DNA of 64,000 nucleotides from NCBI RefSeq assembly GCF_032884065.1, contig NW_027062662.1, forward strand, positions 860,552 through 924,551, written 5' to 3'. Shown here one piece after another: positions 53,191-63,790 of the stretch; positions within the stretch are counted from its first letter, which is position 1, and every line of letters begins with the position of its first letter. Both the position numbers and the translations under genes were made by a program. This DNA is from Artemia franciscana (taxonomy: Eukaryota > Arthropoda > Branchiopoda > Anostraca > Artemiidae). The notes below the pieces were generated by a model that searched no databases, was not told the origin of the DNA, and saw only the letters and a program-made list of their open reading frames with translations.

Positions 53191-54640
53191 CTAAAGAGCT
53201 GATCCCCTAATTGACCCATACCACCTTCCAACTGCCTTCAAACTTCTCTTAAAGGTCAGAAATGGGTTCACCAGCACCTAGAGAGGAGAAGCGGGGGAAG
53301 GGGGGGAATCAAACTGTCACTGAGTTTAACTTATCAATGAACTGAAAATCCAATCGCTAATTGACCCTTAACCCAAATCAAGAAGAGCAATTTTGAGATT
53401 CTTCAACCTCTCTTCAAGGCCAGAAACCGGTTCACCAACACCTAAGAAAGACAAAATGGGGGATGGAGGAGGAGGGAATCTAACTCTCACTGAGTGCAAT
53501 TTACCAATGAACTGAAAAATTAATCACCTAATTGACCTATAGCCCCATACAAGAAGAAAATTTTTATGGTTCCTCAACCTCTCTTAAAAGCCAGAAATGG
53601 GTTCACCAGCACCTAAGGATTAGAAAGTAGGGGATGGGGGTGAGGAATTACGATTAATCACCTACTTGACCCATAACACGTTCTAAGAAGGGGTTGGACA
53701 CTTTCTACCAAGCGACATAGCATTTAAAATGCTATTGCTATTCTTAAGACCAAAAATTTACAAATAATCAAAATTAACCGGTGTAAACGTTAACATAAAG
53801 TTGGTACCTCCTTCCTGTGGTGCCCTAGTCACATAAACACCTCCCCTAATTCATCACTGGTAAGAAATTTGAAAACTCTTAAATTAGGTATATTTTAGAC
53901 AAAGCGAACAAGTATATTTTACAAAAAGCGAAATATCTACAGATTAGGTGAAGTTAAAAACGAGATATTGTTATAAACCCTGTTCACAAGCACAGTGGAT
54001 TGATGTCTGCACTTATTCAATCTCAAACAAGATATCCTATGTGCTATATCCTCCTCCTCCTACTCTTCTAAGGGAAGGACCTGTAGTCCTTCCCTTAGAA
54101 GACATATACCTAAATAGAGCATACATATACCTAAATAAAAGAAATATTAAATGATGACCAAACGAAATTATGTGTGAACTGAAAGACTGATAACCTAAAA
54201 ATATACATTTTTTCAAATTCTTACCCCCAGACCCCTTCCTATAAAAGACTTTCTATGTCCCTACCCCCCTCCTATGAACTGGCCCATGTACAACTATGGC
54301 AAAAAAACAATATGAAAATTATTGTGTAAATAAAACAGAAAATCTGGTGGCGTGAAAATATTTTTTTCACATTTAAACTCCCCACCCTTCTTCCTGGTTA
54401 AAATTAAAAGATCATATTTTTTTTCGCTTCGTTACACATACACATACCTTCCAGACAACGAAATAAAACAATTTTCCCCCTCCCCACTTAAGACATATTT
54501 CCAAGTGAATTGACACAGTGATTGCCTAATTTAACCCTAACCCCTTCAAAGAAGACAAATTTTGTTATTCCTGAACCTCACTTGAAAGTCAAAACTGGGA
54601 TCACCAAGGAAGTGGGAATCATACTCTAAATGAATTGAGG
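53190..54640 (+). repeat. Tandem repeat of about 155-160 bp, four or more decayed units
   Basis: Units near 53205, 53360, 53520 and 54520. Landmarks are CCCTAATTGACCCATA, CTTCAACCTCTCTTCAAGGC, CAGAAATGGGTTCACCAGCA, GGGGGATGGAGG and AATCTAACTCTCACTGAGTG. Units at 53.2-53.7 kb are adjacent; the last is separated by about 850 bases of other, partly duplicated sequence. It lies in the ERAL1 intron between exons 46391-46571 and 54854-55023. Confidence 0.75.
54025..54105. repeat. Imperfect hairpin CTTCTAAGGGAAGGAC
   Basis: TCTTCTAAGGGAAGGACC at 54063-54080 is followed after a few bases by GTCCTTCCCTTAGAAGA at about 54086-54102: a perfect inverted repeat of about 16 bases with a short loop (TGTA). 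Confidence 0.7.
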
Positions 54641-54853
54641 TTACCAATGAGCTTGAAAAACTAATTGCCCAAGAAAATCCAGCTTCCCATGGTGAAAAAT
54701 AAGGTAAAATCAGCTTTAATAGTACATAGCATTCATGCTCTTTTCCAAGAATTTTTGAAAACTAATTGCTCACTCCAGATGCTCTTAGAATTTTATTCAC
54801 TGATTTTCTTGATTTTACTTATTCAAAAATTTTAGCCATCTTGATGTACTTAC

Positions 54854-55023
54854 TCGAAGATCATCAACACCATCATCTTCTAGAGCTGACACCATAAAAA
54901 CCGATGAAAAATTTCGCCACCCCTTCAGATCTTTTACTCTTTCAAAAAGTTCATCATCTGATAAATTTTTATGATCAACAGCCTCTTCAAGTCGCTTTAT
55001 CCCAGCCACACTCTTCTCCTTTT
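54854..55023 (-). CDS. ERAL1: GTPase Era, mitochondrial (ERAL1), end of G domain exon
   Basis: Minus strand. Acceptor TTTTGCAG ends at 55024; donor CGA|GTAAGT follows 54854. 170 bases, phase 1 to phase 0. The protein reads KEKSVAGIKRLEEAVDHKNL, then SDDELFERVKDLKGWRNFSS, then VFMVSALEDDGVDDLR. VFMVSAL is the G5 motif (Ser-Ala-Leu) of the Era GTPase, followed by Gly-Val and DLR as in the family, where SALxGxGV is usual. The exon joins 46391-46571 exactly (DDLR + EYLVK). The Lys/Glu-rich stretch before it corresponds to the variable insert of animal ERAL1. Confidence 0.92.
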
Positions 55024-55024
55024 C

Positions 55025-56390
55025 TGCAAAAAAGGAAAAAAAAAATTAAACTACATGTGATTCATTTATTTACGTTTTTTTTTAGGATTCAAAACCTTAA
55101 TTAAAAAATGATTCATGCCGGCTTGGCGACCGGTTACAAACAAAGCACAAATGTGCTTGAAAAACGCAATCAGTACACAATTACTAAATTATACAACTAT
55201 ACAAATCATCAGTGAAATAAACACAAATAAAGAACAATAAGAAAAAGAGATATTAATAAAAATTAGAGAATAATAAATTAAAAGAAGAAAAAAAAGACCA
55301 AAATTACTTAAATTGTCCGCTCTTGTAATCCGGTCCCACACTCACCAACCGCCCACAAGAAGATGCTTCTTTATGGGTTTTTAATTGCTAGAACGAGATT
55401 TTCTCGGGCTACTTCAACTTAACTTCAAAACTAAGTAAATCAGCACTCTTTTTTATTCTGAAAACGAAACTGGTTCGACCAGTTTTCGACTAAGTTCGAC
55501 CAGTTTGGTTCGACCAAACTGGTTCGGTGGGATGCTACATTTCTGCATTAATTCATCAACAAAAAGCAACTGAAAAAGTTACCAGAATGTTAATTAGATT
55601 GTTAAAAGGCAAAAGACCGAACGATGAAGGATAATAGGAGTATCACCTATAATCACCTATGCGAAAAGACGACGGGACTGCAAAAGCATCAATAATCATC
55701 TGCGTCAGCAGCCCTAGGTATGAAATGATCAAAGGAGTTGCGTCGATAACATGCAGATCGTGTACAAATACCAACCGTAGCATTCCTTTTAAGCTCGGCA
55801 ACTGCTGTTATTGTGCTTGCATCGTAATGACGTAGTGAGACTTAGGGTAAAAAATAGAAATTCATCAATTTAATATTCATATACAAACCCTAAAATTAGA
55901 CCTATGCTGGGAATCCATTTAAAAATGTGTTTTCCACTCAGATAGGGGCTTATCAAAACCTTGATAGTATTTGAAGTTGTGGTTTCTGGGGGAGCAAAGG
56001 ATCTCCAAATGAAACTATGGGAAGCAGAAACTCTAAACGAATATGAATCAGAAATGCCTCCATAAAACAAATCTCACATCTCGGTAGTGTTTAGTAGTGA
56101 TCCCTGGTGGGTACCTTACAATTTCTTCTTTTAACAATCTAAATTGACTGGACGCTTACCGCAGTAACAAGTGTGACCAAAGCCTTGCAAGTAATACAGA
56201 ACACAGACTTGGAGCACAAGATATGAGCACGAGCAGAGCACTTACGAAAGATGAGATCTGCATTTTCACTAAGCTGCTTTCCGACCGACCTGGTGATAAT
56301 TAAAACACCTTTTTAAGCAGGAGGTCTTTTGTAGTTTGATCAATTCATTCAGAAATATCTTTAAATGGAGCTACTGCTCAAATTAAATGA
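55025..56390. other. Unassigned ERAL1 intron DNA
   Basis: No exon or transposon was recognised. At 55467-55530 several copies of (A)CTGGTTCGACCAG-like words form short palindromes (CAGTTTGGTTCGACCAAACT). Bases 55870-56070 have an open frame without domain features. Confidence 0.5.
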
Positions 56391-56394
56391 AACA

Positions 56395-56580
56395 TATTCT
56401 AGAACTATTATCTAGAACATTCTAGAACTGAACTATTCTAAAGCAGAACTATTCATTCTAGTTCATTCTAGAACAGAGCTGAACACATTCTAGAGCTGAA
56501 CTATTCTAGAGCAGAACTAGAGAGAACTATTCTATACTGAACTATTCTAGAGAAGTTAGAATAGTTCAGTATTCTAACTG
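56395..56580 (+). repeat. Degenerate TTCTAGAAC-rich minisatellite
   Basis: About a dozen imperfect copies of ATTCTAGAACTGAACT-like words. TTCTAGAA occurs three or more times intact and is also a TTCnnGAA pair as used by heat-shock factor, but the simple repeat nature is the safer explanation. Confidence 0.75.
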
Positions 56581-56786
56581 CTTAACTTTTAGTTTGATGT
56601 GATTATACATTTTGATTTCTACTTTTTTCGGGCTTCATTTACTTATTGATAGTAATATCTGTTTGTTTTAATTTGGAATTATTATAGGATTTTATTGCTG
56701 CTCATCTTAGAATAGGACTGTTTACTTTTCTAAAAAATTTCGATTAGAAAATATTTCCAAAATAATAATAATATTAAAAAATAGAT

Positions 56787-57000
56787 TAGTGATAATCACA
56801 AACAAGATATTAGGTGACACGAAAACAACAGAAGAACTATCAGATTATTTCCTTCTTGGCAGAAGATTTCTTTCCTTGTGGTGTCTTTAAAAAATGTAAT
56901 AAATAATTCACAGCAACAAATAAAAAATATATACATAAATAATGATCAAACCAATCCATACAAAATAAACAAATGGTCTCTTAGCATGATGTTATTTAAC
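56787..57000 (+). repeat. Direct duplication, left copy (right copy 57570-57770)
   Basis: Words AATCACAAACAAGATAT, AGAAGATTTCTTTCCTTGTG, AATGTAATAAATAATTC, GCAACAAATAAA and TTAGCATGATGTT occur in order at 56788-56997 and 57572-57765. The copies are about 785 bases apart and flank a SINE. Confidence 0.8.
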
Positions 57001-57237
57001 TTCAATGTCATATGAGTTTTATTTAAAACAATATGTATGTTGAATAGAATAGTTTTTATTTATCAAAATATGAATGAAAAAAAATGAAATCACTATAATA
57101 ATCACGATTGCTCGAAAGAACAGATGAAAGTATGCATTCCCCTTAATATAATTGTAAAAGAGGAAATGAGCAAAATACAATTTGTTTTCAGTAAATTGCA
57201 AATTATGGTCTGGCTGCTAGGAGCTAACTGAATCATA

Positions 57238-57525
57238 CTAGCCGAGTGGTTGTCCTGCTACACTCGCAATCCTAAGAGCAGAGGCTCGAATCCTGGCGTC
57301 ACATATTATTTGCTTGAATACGGGTCTTTAATGTGACCATGAAAGCTCAGCCAAGTCAACCCCGATTTAAATGGTTACGTGGAGAAATATGGAAGGAAAG
57401 CACCGAAAACATCGGATATTTACCGTCAACCACGCATAGCACTCCCGGCCGAAGGCAGAGAATTAGGAGATTGGCACCTACACAACGGAGACCATAGATC
57501 GGCACGCGAATAAGTTTTACCGGTA
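57238..57525 (+). mobile_element. tRNA-derived SINE, copy 2
   Basis: The A box CTAGCCGAGTGG starts at 57238 and the B box GGCTCGAATCC lies at 57283-57293 (one mismatch to GGTTCGAATCC). The body shares AGCTCAGCCAAGTC, AACCACGCATAGCACTCCCG, GCCGAAGGCAG and GGAGACCATAGATCGGCA with copy 1 at 16897-17175, at roughly 70-80 percent by eye. It ends near AATAAGTTTTACC. No target duplication was identified with confidence. Confidence 0.85.
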
Positions 57526-57569
57526 AATTGGCAATTATAGTTTTTCTATAGAATTTCAAGTGGATGGGG

Positions 57570-57770
57570 TTAATCACAAACAAGATATCCAGTGAAACGA
57601 AAAAAAAATCAGAGTATTTTTCGCTTTGTAGAAGATTTCTTTCCTTGTGATATTTTTATAAATGTAATAAATAATTCTCTGCAACAAATAAATAATAATT
57701 ACTTAAATAAAGATCAAATCAATCCAAAAAAAAAAATAATCAAATGTTGCATTAGCATGATGTTTTTCAC
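57570..57770 (+). repeat. Direct duplication, right copy
   Basis: See 56787-57000. The right copy follows the SINE by about 45 bases. A duplication containing the SINE or a SINE inserted between two copies of an older tandem repeat would both fit. Confidence 0.8.
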
Positions 57771-57954
57771 CCCTTTATTTCTAGTGAGCTTCAAATCATT
57801 TACTTTTTAAATGATGTTATTTAAATTATAATGAGTTTTTATCATTTAACTATTTATTAATTTTAATAATTTAAATATTTGGTTATTTAATATTTTAACT
57901 CAATTGATTTTAATTGTTTAAATGAACACTTTAATTATTATTAGTCATTTAGAT

Positions 57955-58975
57955 AGATAGATAGATAGATACATGTTTATTTACAACAAGAATTAAACAA
58001 TTTAAACAAACAGCGCAAATGCCTAATGGCATACTTAAGCGCGTGGTATATCACCAAAAAATAAAATAAAAAATAAACACAAACAAAAGAAAAAACCGTC
58101 ATTACTTCGGCTTAAACTAATTTGCACTTCTTTCGGAAATCAAACTTCAACACTCACAACGGAAAACATTATGGGAGACTAGAAACATGATTTCTTAATA
58201 ACTTTAGAAATTTATTTCTATCATTACAATTTCTCACAACTATTGGGATTAAATTCCAAACTTTTGGACCAATATGACACAAACTAAATCCCGATCGCAC
58301 CGTTGCCCTAATTTCAAAAGAGAAATCAGAACTACGAGATGTTGGGTAATTGTGGAATTGTGAATTTGTCGGGAATAATCTTTGGAAATTTAGTGAAAGT
58401 TGTCCAAAAACGTAATTGTGGCAAATATTAGAAATGGCAATAAAATGATGTTGATGAACAGAGAGGAAACCAGAAGATCCATAAAGATGGCTAACTGAGG
58501 ATCTATTATTAACATTAAACATTAATCTAAGGGCTTTATTTTGTAGGGTTTGAAGAGGTTGAAACGTTGAAGGAAAAGTAGATGCCCAAACAGAAACACA
58601 ATAAAGAAAATATGGATTAACAAAAGAAAAGTATATTGTCTTTAAAATATTCCTTGGGAAAACATGGCGTAAACGAGAAAGAATCCCGACATTTCGCGAG
58701 ATTTTTAGAGACATTGTTTTCACGTGTTCACGGAAAGACAGATTTTCATCCAAAATAATTCCAAGATATTTAAATTTATCCACACGTTTTAGTACCCTAT
58801 CATTTAGATAAAGAGAAAACTGTTCAGTTTTCTGAGAACCAGATCGAGAAAACAGCATATATTGACACTTCTTCTCATTTAAAGAAAGTAAATTTCTGGC
58901 ATACCAATCCCCTGCAGATAAAAGTGTGTTATTAAGATTATGAAAGAGTATGGATAAATCATATAAATGATTGAA
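57955..58975 (-). mobile_element. Non-LTR retrotransposon 3' end with TATC tail
   Basis: Minus strand. It covers the C-terminal part of an RT ORF (58858-58169) and ends, through about 150 bases of 3' UTR, in a (TATC)n tail at 57953-57971. A microsatellite tail is usual for CR1/jockey-type LINEs. The upstream RT core (YADD) is absent, so the copy is 5'-truncated. Confidence 0.85.
58169..58858 (-). pseudogene. LINE RT thumb and C-terminal region
   Basis: 229 codons without a break. It begins near the thumb: VDKFKYLGIILDENLSFREH at about residue 31, then VKTMSLKISRNVGILSRLRH, and IYFSFVNPYFLYCVSVWAST at about 95 (normally a V.PhLxYgixvWG motif). Then FQPLQTLQNKALRLMFNVNN, and near the end FSLCHIGPKVWNLIP. 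These match the order known in jockey/CR1-type retrotransposons. It is likely a 5'-truncated insertion, but the remaining frame is intact, so it is fairly young. Confidence 0.85.
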
Positions 58976-59039
58976 TTAGTTTTTAGTCTCTTTCTGAGAA
59001 GTTTTAGTTCTGTTTTTCTTCAACCTCAACACAATAGTT

Positions 59040-59660
59040 TCGGGGAGGTTAACTGTTAGCGTCTTAATCATTTTATAACTATCTTAGTAGAATACACTGA
59101 TGGATTAATAAAAACCTATTTGGTTAAACCGGAATTACCATCTTCCATTCTCTTGAATAGCTCTTCTCTATCAATTTCATTTATCTTCTTTCTTTCTAGT
59201 ATTAGTTTAATTGATTTATTTGACTCAATTCCACCAACAACACCAAAAACACATAAATATACTAGTAAAATACACTGATGGATTAATAAAATCAATTAGG
59301 TGGAACCAGAATTACCATCTTCCATTCTCTTGAACAGCTCTTCTTTATTTACTTCACTTCTCTTCTTTCTTTTTAGTGTTAGTCTGGTATTAACTCAAGT
59401 TAACTCTTAACGTCTTAATCATTTTATACCTATCTTAGTAAAATAGACTGATGGATTAATAAAAACCTATTTGTTTAAACCGGAATTACCATCTTCCATT
59501 CTCTTGAATAGTTCTTCTTTATCAATTTCTTTTCTCTTCTTTCTTTTTAGTGTTAGTCTAGTTGATTTATTTAACTGAATTCCACCAACAACACCAAAAA
59601 CACATAACTATACTAGTAAAATACACTGATGGATTAATAAAAATCTATTAGGTTGAACCG
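59040..59660 (-). repeat. Tandem array of three partial ERAL1 exon copies
   Basis: On the minus strand the 3' part of the exon at 59668-59830, its donor (GATG|GTAATTC) and downstream intron are present in three further copies, with donors at 59138, about 59315 and about 59489. Spacing is 177, 174 and 178 bases. Copies 1 and 3 start at GGTGTTGTTGGTGG; copy 2 is shorter. Two kinds of linker alternate (an AACACATAA-type and a CGTCTTAATCATTTTATA-type), so the array may be built from a dimer. The exon-derived parts remain open in the ERAL1 frame. Confidence 0.9.
59139..59261 (-). CDS. Possible cassette copy of the ERAL1 exon
   Basis: Minus strand. A TTTTACTAG acceptor ends at 59262 and GATG|GTAATT is the donor after 59139. 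It holds 123 bases, both borders phase 1, so inclusion would keep the frame between exons 59668-59830 and 54854-55023. The encoded part is VFGVVGGIESNKSIKLILER, then KKINEIDREELFKRMED, clearly a diverged copy of the main exon end. The equivalent position in copy 3 has an in-frame TAG. Whether it is ever spliced in is unknown; the acceptor lacks a strong pyrimidine tract. Confidence 0.35.
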
Positions 59661-59667
59661 GAATTAC

Positions 59668-59830
59668 CATCTTCCATTTTCTTGAACAGCTCTTCTTTAT
59701 CTACTTCACTTCTCTTCTTTCTTTTTAGTGTTAGTCTGGTTGATTTGTTTGACTCAATTCCACCAACAACACCTTCCGTCAATTCATCGGTTAAATCCAA
59801 AATCCGCAGTTTGTCTCGTATCAAATCGAT
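59668..59830 (-). CDS. ERAL1: GTPase Era, mitochondrial (ERAL1), exon after G4 motif
   Basis: Minus strand. A TTCAAG acceptor ends at 59831, preceded by a TTTCTTTTATTCTC tract; donor GATG|GTAATT follows 59668. 163 bases, phase 0 to phase 1, joining 54854-55023 in frame. The protein reads IDLIRDKLRILDLTDELTEG, VVGGIESNKSTRLTLKRKKR and SEVDKEELFKKMED. ID is the end of the G4 NKxD motif (NK would be in the previous exon). The LLxLTxxLTEGVVxG stretch is characteristic of animal ERAL1. The following Lys/Glu-rich part is a family-variable insert. Upstream exons with G1-G3 were not found in the remaining 4 kb. Confidence 0.88.
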
Positions 59831-59834
59831 CTTG

Positions 59835-62120
59835 AATTCGAGAATAAAAGAAAGCATCTCAATAAATTCAAAAAACAAGTTTACCACATTCTATCTTGGT
59901 TAAGAAAAGTGCTTTAAGCAGAAAATTTAATAATATTTGTTACGAATAATTCCAATATTTTTAATACCAATGTTTTATAACAATGAAAACATAAGACCAA
60001 GAAAATTAATTGGTAAATTTGGAAGATACAGTGTTAAAACTGAAGACCAGGTTTTGCGTTAGACCTATTACCTAACATGGATAACCCACTATTGCAGGGG
60101 CTCTTAAAACCCTACTTGCATTATTCCAGCTGGAGTACTGGTTTCAATGGCTAGTTTCTACAAGTACATCCATCACCCTCCAAAGACCTCAGAAATACAG
60201 TAGAGTCGGATTGCCACCCTTCCATCCTCCACACTTAGTATTTTAAATACGACCCCTCTCCGCTTTAAGTGATCTCCCTGAAAACTCGTCAGTTGATTCC
60301 TTGAAAACGAGGTTCACCGAGAAAAAACTAATTTTTCTCTAATTCTAGAGAAAAAAAATGGGCGGAATTCCACTAGTGTCATATCAGGCTGGAAGTTTGA
60401 AGCGGGCTTGCGCAATGAAAGGTTTTTACAAAAATATAACATCGAAGTTAGTTCAAAGCAAAGAATCATAAAAATAAAATTAACTATAACACATCGGAAA
60501 TAGTTAAATAGACTTCAAACATTGTGTTTTGTATAATTTGCGTTTTGTCAAATTTTGTATAATTTGATGAAACCACGACTATTTCTAACTATAGGGGTTT
60601 TTCTCAGTGGGCGAGGAAGGCTATAGAAACTGAAAAACATATATTTGCTAATCTTTCAATAAATAGGGGCACGGAAAATTTAAATATTGACCCAATTTAT
60701 GATTGTCTTTTGAAAAATGAACCAATAGTCAATAAGGAAATTAAGAATTTACATAAAACCAGGGGACTGGATTACCTACTCGACCAAAAAGAGTTGCTTC
60801 AATAAGAGAATTATTTCGCAACAGAATAATTAACTTGGTTTCAATTTTTATAATTTTTTCCTCAGTATCTTTGATGTTCTCATTGAAGTAACCCTAATAG
60901 CTTCTGTTCTCTACGTGGATCAGTTGTGACAATTGTATTTATTAATATTGGTGGTGGTTTTATTTGTTTTTAGTTTAGTGTTTTTTCTTTTTATCTTTGT
61001 TTGTCTTGTGCTGAGGACGCCTAGTTTATATACTGGCGAAATATCTACGTTGTTTTAGTCTTTTTACTGGCCGCAGTCCCGTTTGTTGTCTTTTTATTGA
61101 GTTTTACCTCTCTTTGTTGTTTCTTGTTATGGCAGGCTACTTTGGCTTAACAACTTTCAGCAGGGCTAATAACCCCCATGCCTTCTAAAGACTAGAAAAT
61201 ACTTTGGGATTTACTGGAAAAAAAATGATCGTCAGTTTAATTAACATACACTAATATTTATTCCTTACAGTTTAAATATTAAAGTAAAAAAGTGGAAACC
61301 TTAAAAATGTATTTGGTTTTAGTAAAGCGTAAATTATTTTCTAGTCTTGAGAAGACATGGGGGTTATCAGCCCTGCTCATGTTAATGTTTGCTCGTTTTC
61401 AGTTTGACTCGGCTGTTTATTGCAATTTCATTTCGTTTTTAGCTCCATTTACTTCTTGATTGTGATTTGTGGTAGTTTTACCCTTGAAAGATTACTTGAC
61501 TTTATTTTTGCTCATTTTTGGCTTAATGGGGCTCTTTACTGTTCATTGAAAAACTAGTTTTGCAGAAATAGTTTTTAAAATTAATATCTGTTGGTTTTTT
61601 ATTACCATTGTATTAATTTTTTATTACCATTGTTCATTGTATTAATAGTATGCATTAACATAGTATTTTTCATGGAATTTATTTTAATATTTTTTTCGAT
61701 TTTTTTCTATAAGATTCCATAGTTTGAATTGCTATTTGTATGTTGGAGAAACTTTTTAGACAATTTTTGAACCACACTCAAATAGTATATTTTAATTTTT
61801 TATATCTCATCCAGTTGATCTGAAAAAATAAAACTTAATATCATTCCCGAAATATTCTATAAATTCTCTTTTGTAACTGGATACACTTTCACTCTTTTTA
61901 TTTTTTTTTTTAATTGAAAAAGCAGAAGTATTAATAGTAGTAACCCCAAAATTTCAATATAATACCCCCAGTCGTTCTCGATAGGCTGTATTGCCGAAGT
62001 GTCTTATACACACAATACCTTTTGATTTAGTTTTGAGACATAACGGACAAATTGCATAGTTATGGGGGGGGGGGGGGGAAGATGCACAATACCCTTAGAG
62101 ACATAGTTGCTGGACCTTCT
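59835..62120. other. Unassigned DNA with a weak LINE remnant and a PLE-like motif
   Basis: About 60080-60240 (plus) contains a piece that may be a worn LEYWFQW-type LINE segment, too decayed to assign. At 61011-61049 the CTGAGGAC ... GGCGAAATATCTACG motif occurs, with a CGCCTAGT / ACTGGCG stem. At about 61130-61200 and 61340-61385 there are inverted copies of words (AGGGC-AATAACCCCCATG and CATGGGGGTTATCAGCCCT), an inverted repeat spaced by about 190 bases. No exon was found. Confidence 0.45.
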
Positions 62121-62139
62121 AGTATGGCCAGCAAAATGA

Positions 62140-63790
62140 CTGTCTCAGAATTTTGACAGGATGTTTGGAAAATGAATGGACTTGGGAAAAGGAGTGCTTG
62201 TCCTCCAATCTTTTTTCAAACAGTTCGTGGTAACTAACTAAGGAGCGACCCGGCTCAATAGTAACCAAAACTCTAAAAAACAAAAATTTTGATACCAATA
62301 GCTACATCAAAAGAATTGCATTTTAATGCTGATTTTAAATATATAAGTTTCATCAAGTTTAGTTTTCCCCATCAAAAGTTTGTCTGAGAAAATTTGCCTA
62401 AAATCTAACTGCCTGAGAAAATTTGCCTTATTTTAGAATATAGGGGGAAACACCCCCTAAAAGTCATAGAATCTTAACGAAAATCACACCATCAGATTGA
62501 GCGTATCAGATAACCCTGTTGTAGAAGTTTCAAGCTCCTATCTATAAAAATGTAGAATTTTGTATTTTCTGCCAGAAGGCAGATCACGGATGCGTGTTCA
62601 TTTGTTTGTTTGTTTTTGTTGTTTTGTTTTTTCCCCAGGGGTGATCGTATCGATCCAGTGGTCCTAAAATATTGCGAGAGGGCTCATTCTAACGGAAATG
62701 AAAAGTTCTAGTTCCCCTTTTAAGTAACCAAAAAATTGGAGGGCACCTAGGCCCCCTCCCACGCTGATTATTTTCCTAAAGTCACCAGATCAAAATTCTG
62801 TGATAGACATTTTGTTCAACATAGCCGAAAAACCTTATAACTATGTCTTTGGGGACGACTTACTTCCCCACAGTCCCCGTGGGAGGGGCTACAAGTTACA
62901 AACTTTGACCAGTGCTTACATATAGTGATGGTTATTGGGAAGTGTACAGACGGTTTCATGAGGTTTTTTTTTGGTTGGGGGGAGGGGTTGAGAAGAGGAG
63001 GATATGTTGGGAGAACTTTCCACGAAGGGAGCGCAGGATTTTCTAGCATTATTAAAAAAAAACAATGAAAAAATAAATATGAAAGGTTTTTTCAACTGAA
63101 AGTAAGGAGCAGCGTTAAAATTTAAAACAAACAAAAATTATTACTCATATGAGGGGTTCACCTCCTCCTTATACCTTGCTCTTTACGCTAAAGTATTTTT
63201 AGTAATTTCAACTATTTATTCTACGGCCTTTGTGATTCAGGGGTCATTTTTAAGGAATTGGGACAAAATTAAAGCTTTAGTGTAAAGAGCGAGGTACTGA
63301 CGTGGGGGTGAACTCCTTCATATACATAATACAAACATGCAAATACAGAAGTTCGTTACGTAAGCTAATTTGTAAATTACGCATATATTTTACTAATAAA
63401 AACGTTCGAAAAAATTCGAAAAAAGTTCTAGTTGCCTTTTTAAGTAACCAAAAAATTGGAGGGCAACTAGGCCTCCTCCCTCGCTCCTTTTTTCTCAAAA
63501 TCATTTGATCAAAACTATGAGAAAGCCTTTTAGCCAATAAAATAAATATGCAAATTTCGTTTATTATTCATCTGCGGAGAGCCAAAATCAAAATATGCAT
63601 TAATTCAAAAACGTTCAGAAATTAAAAAAAAACAAGTTTTTTAACTGAAAGAAAGGAGCGACATTAGGACTTAAAACGAGCAGAAATAACGTCGTATATG
63701 AAAGGGGCTGCTCCCTCATTAACGCCCCGCTCTTTACCCTAAAGTTTTTTACTGTTTTGAAAAGTAGAGTTGAGAGAAAGAGTCAAACTC
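62140..63790 (+). repeat. Interspersed non-coding repeat, longest copy
   Basis: Starts around CAGTTCGTGGTAACTAACTA (62221) and GAGCGACCCGGCTCAATAGT. It continues through the same ordered blocks as 19970-21470: GGGGGAAACACCCCC, TCAAGCTCCTATCTATAAAA, GTGATCGTATCGATCCAGTG, GGGCACCTAGGCCCCCTCCC and a GCTCTTTACGCTAAAGT-like end. It is about 1.6 kb. No conserved ORF; fragments on the minus strand (62816-63134, 63277-63537) are not kept in the other copies as proteins. Confidence 0.8.

Noticed and set aside
59648..59887. ERAL1 exon starting at the ATG at 59887
   Set aside because: The stretch before 59831 (MVNLFFEFIEMLSFILEFK) does not resemble Era and overlaps the pyrimidine-rich acceptor; the internal exon 59668-59830 fits family and phase.
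60050..60330. Possible host exon or LINE segment on the plus strand
   Set aside because: Only a few residues resemble a LINE motif; no splice sites and several stops nearby.
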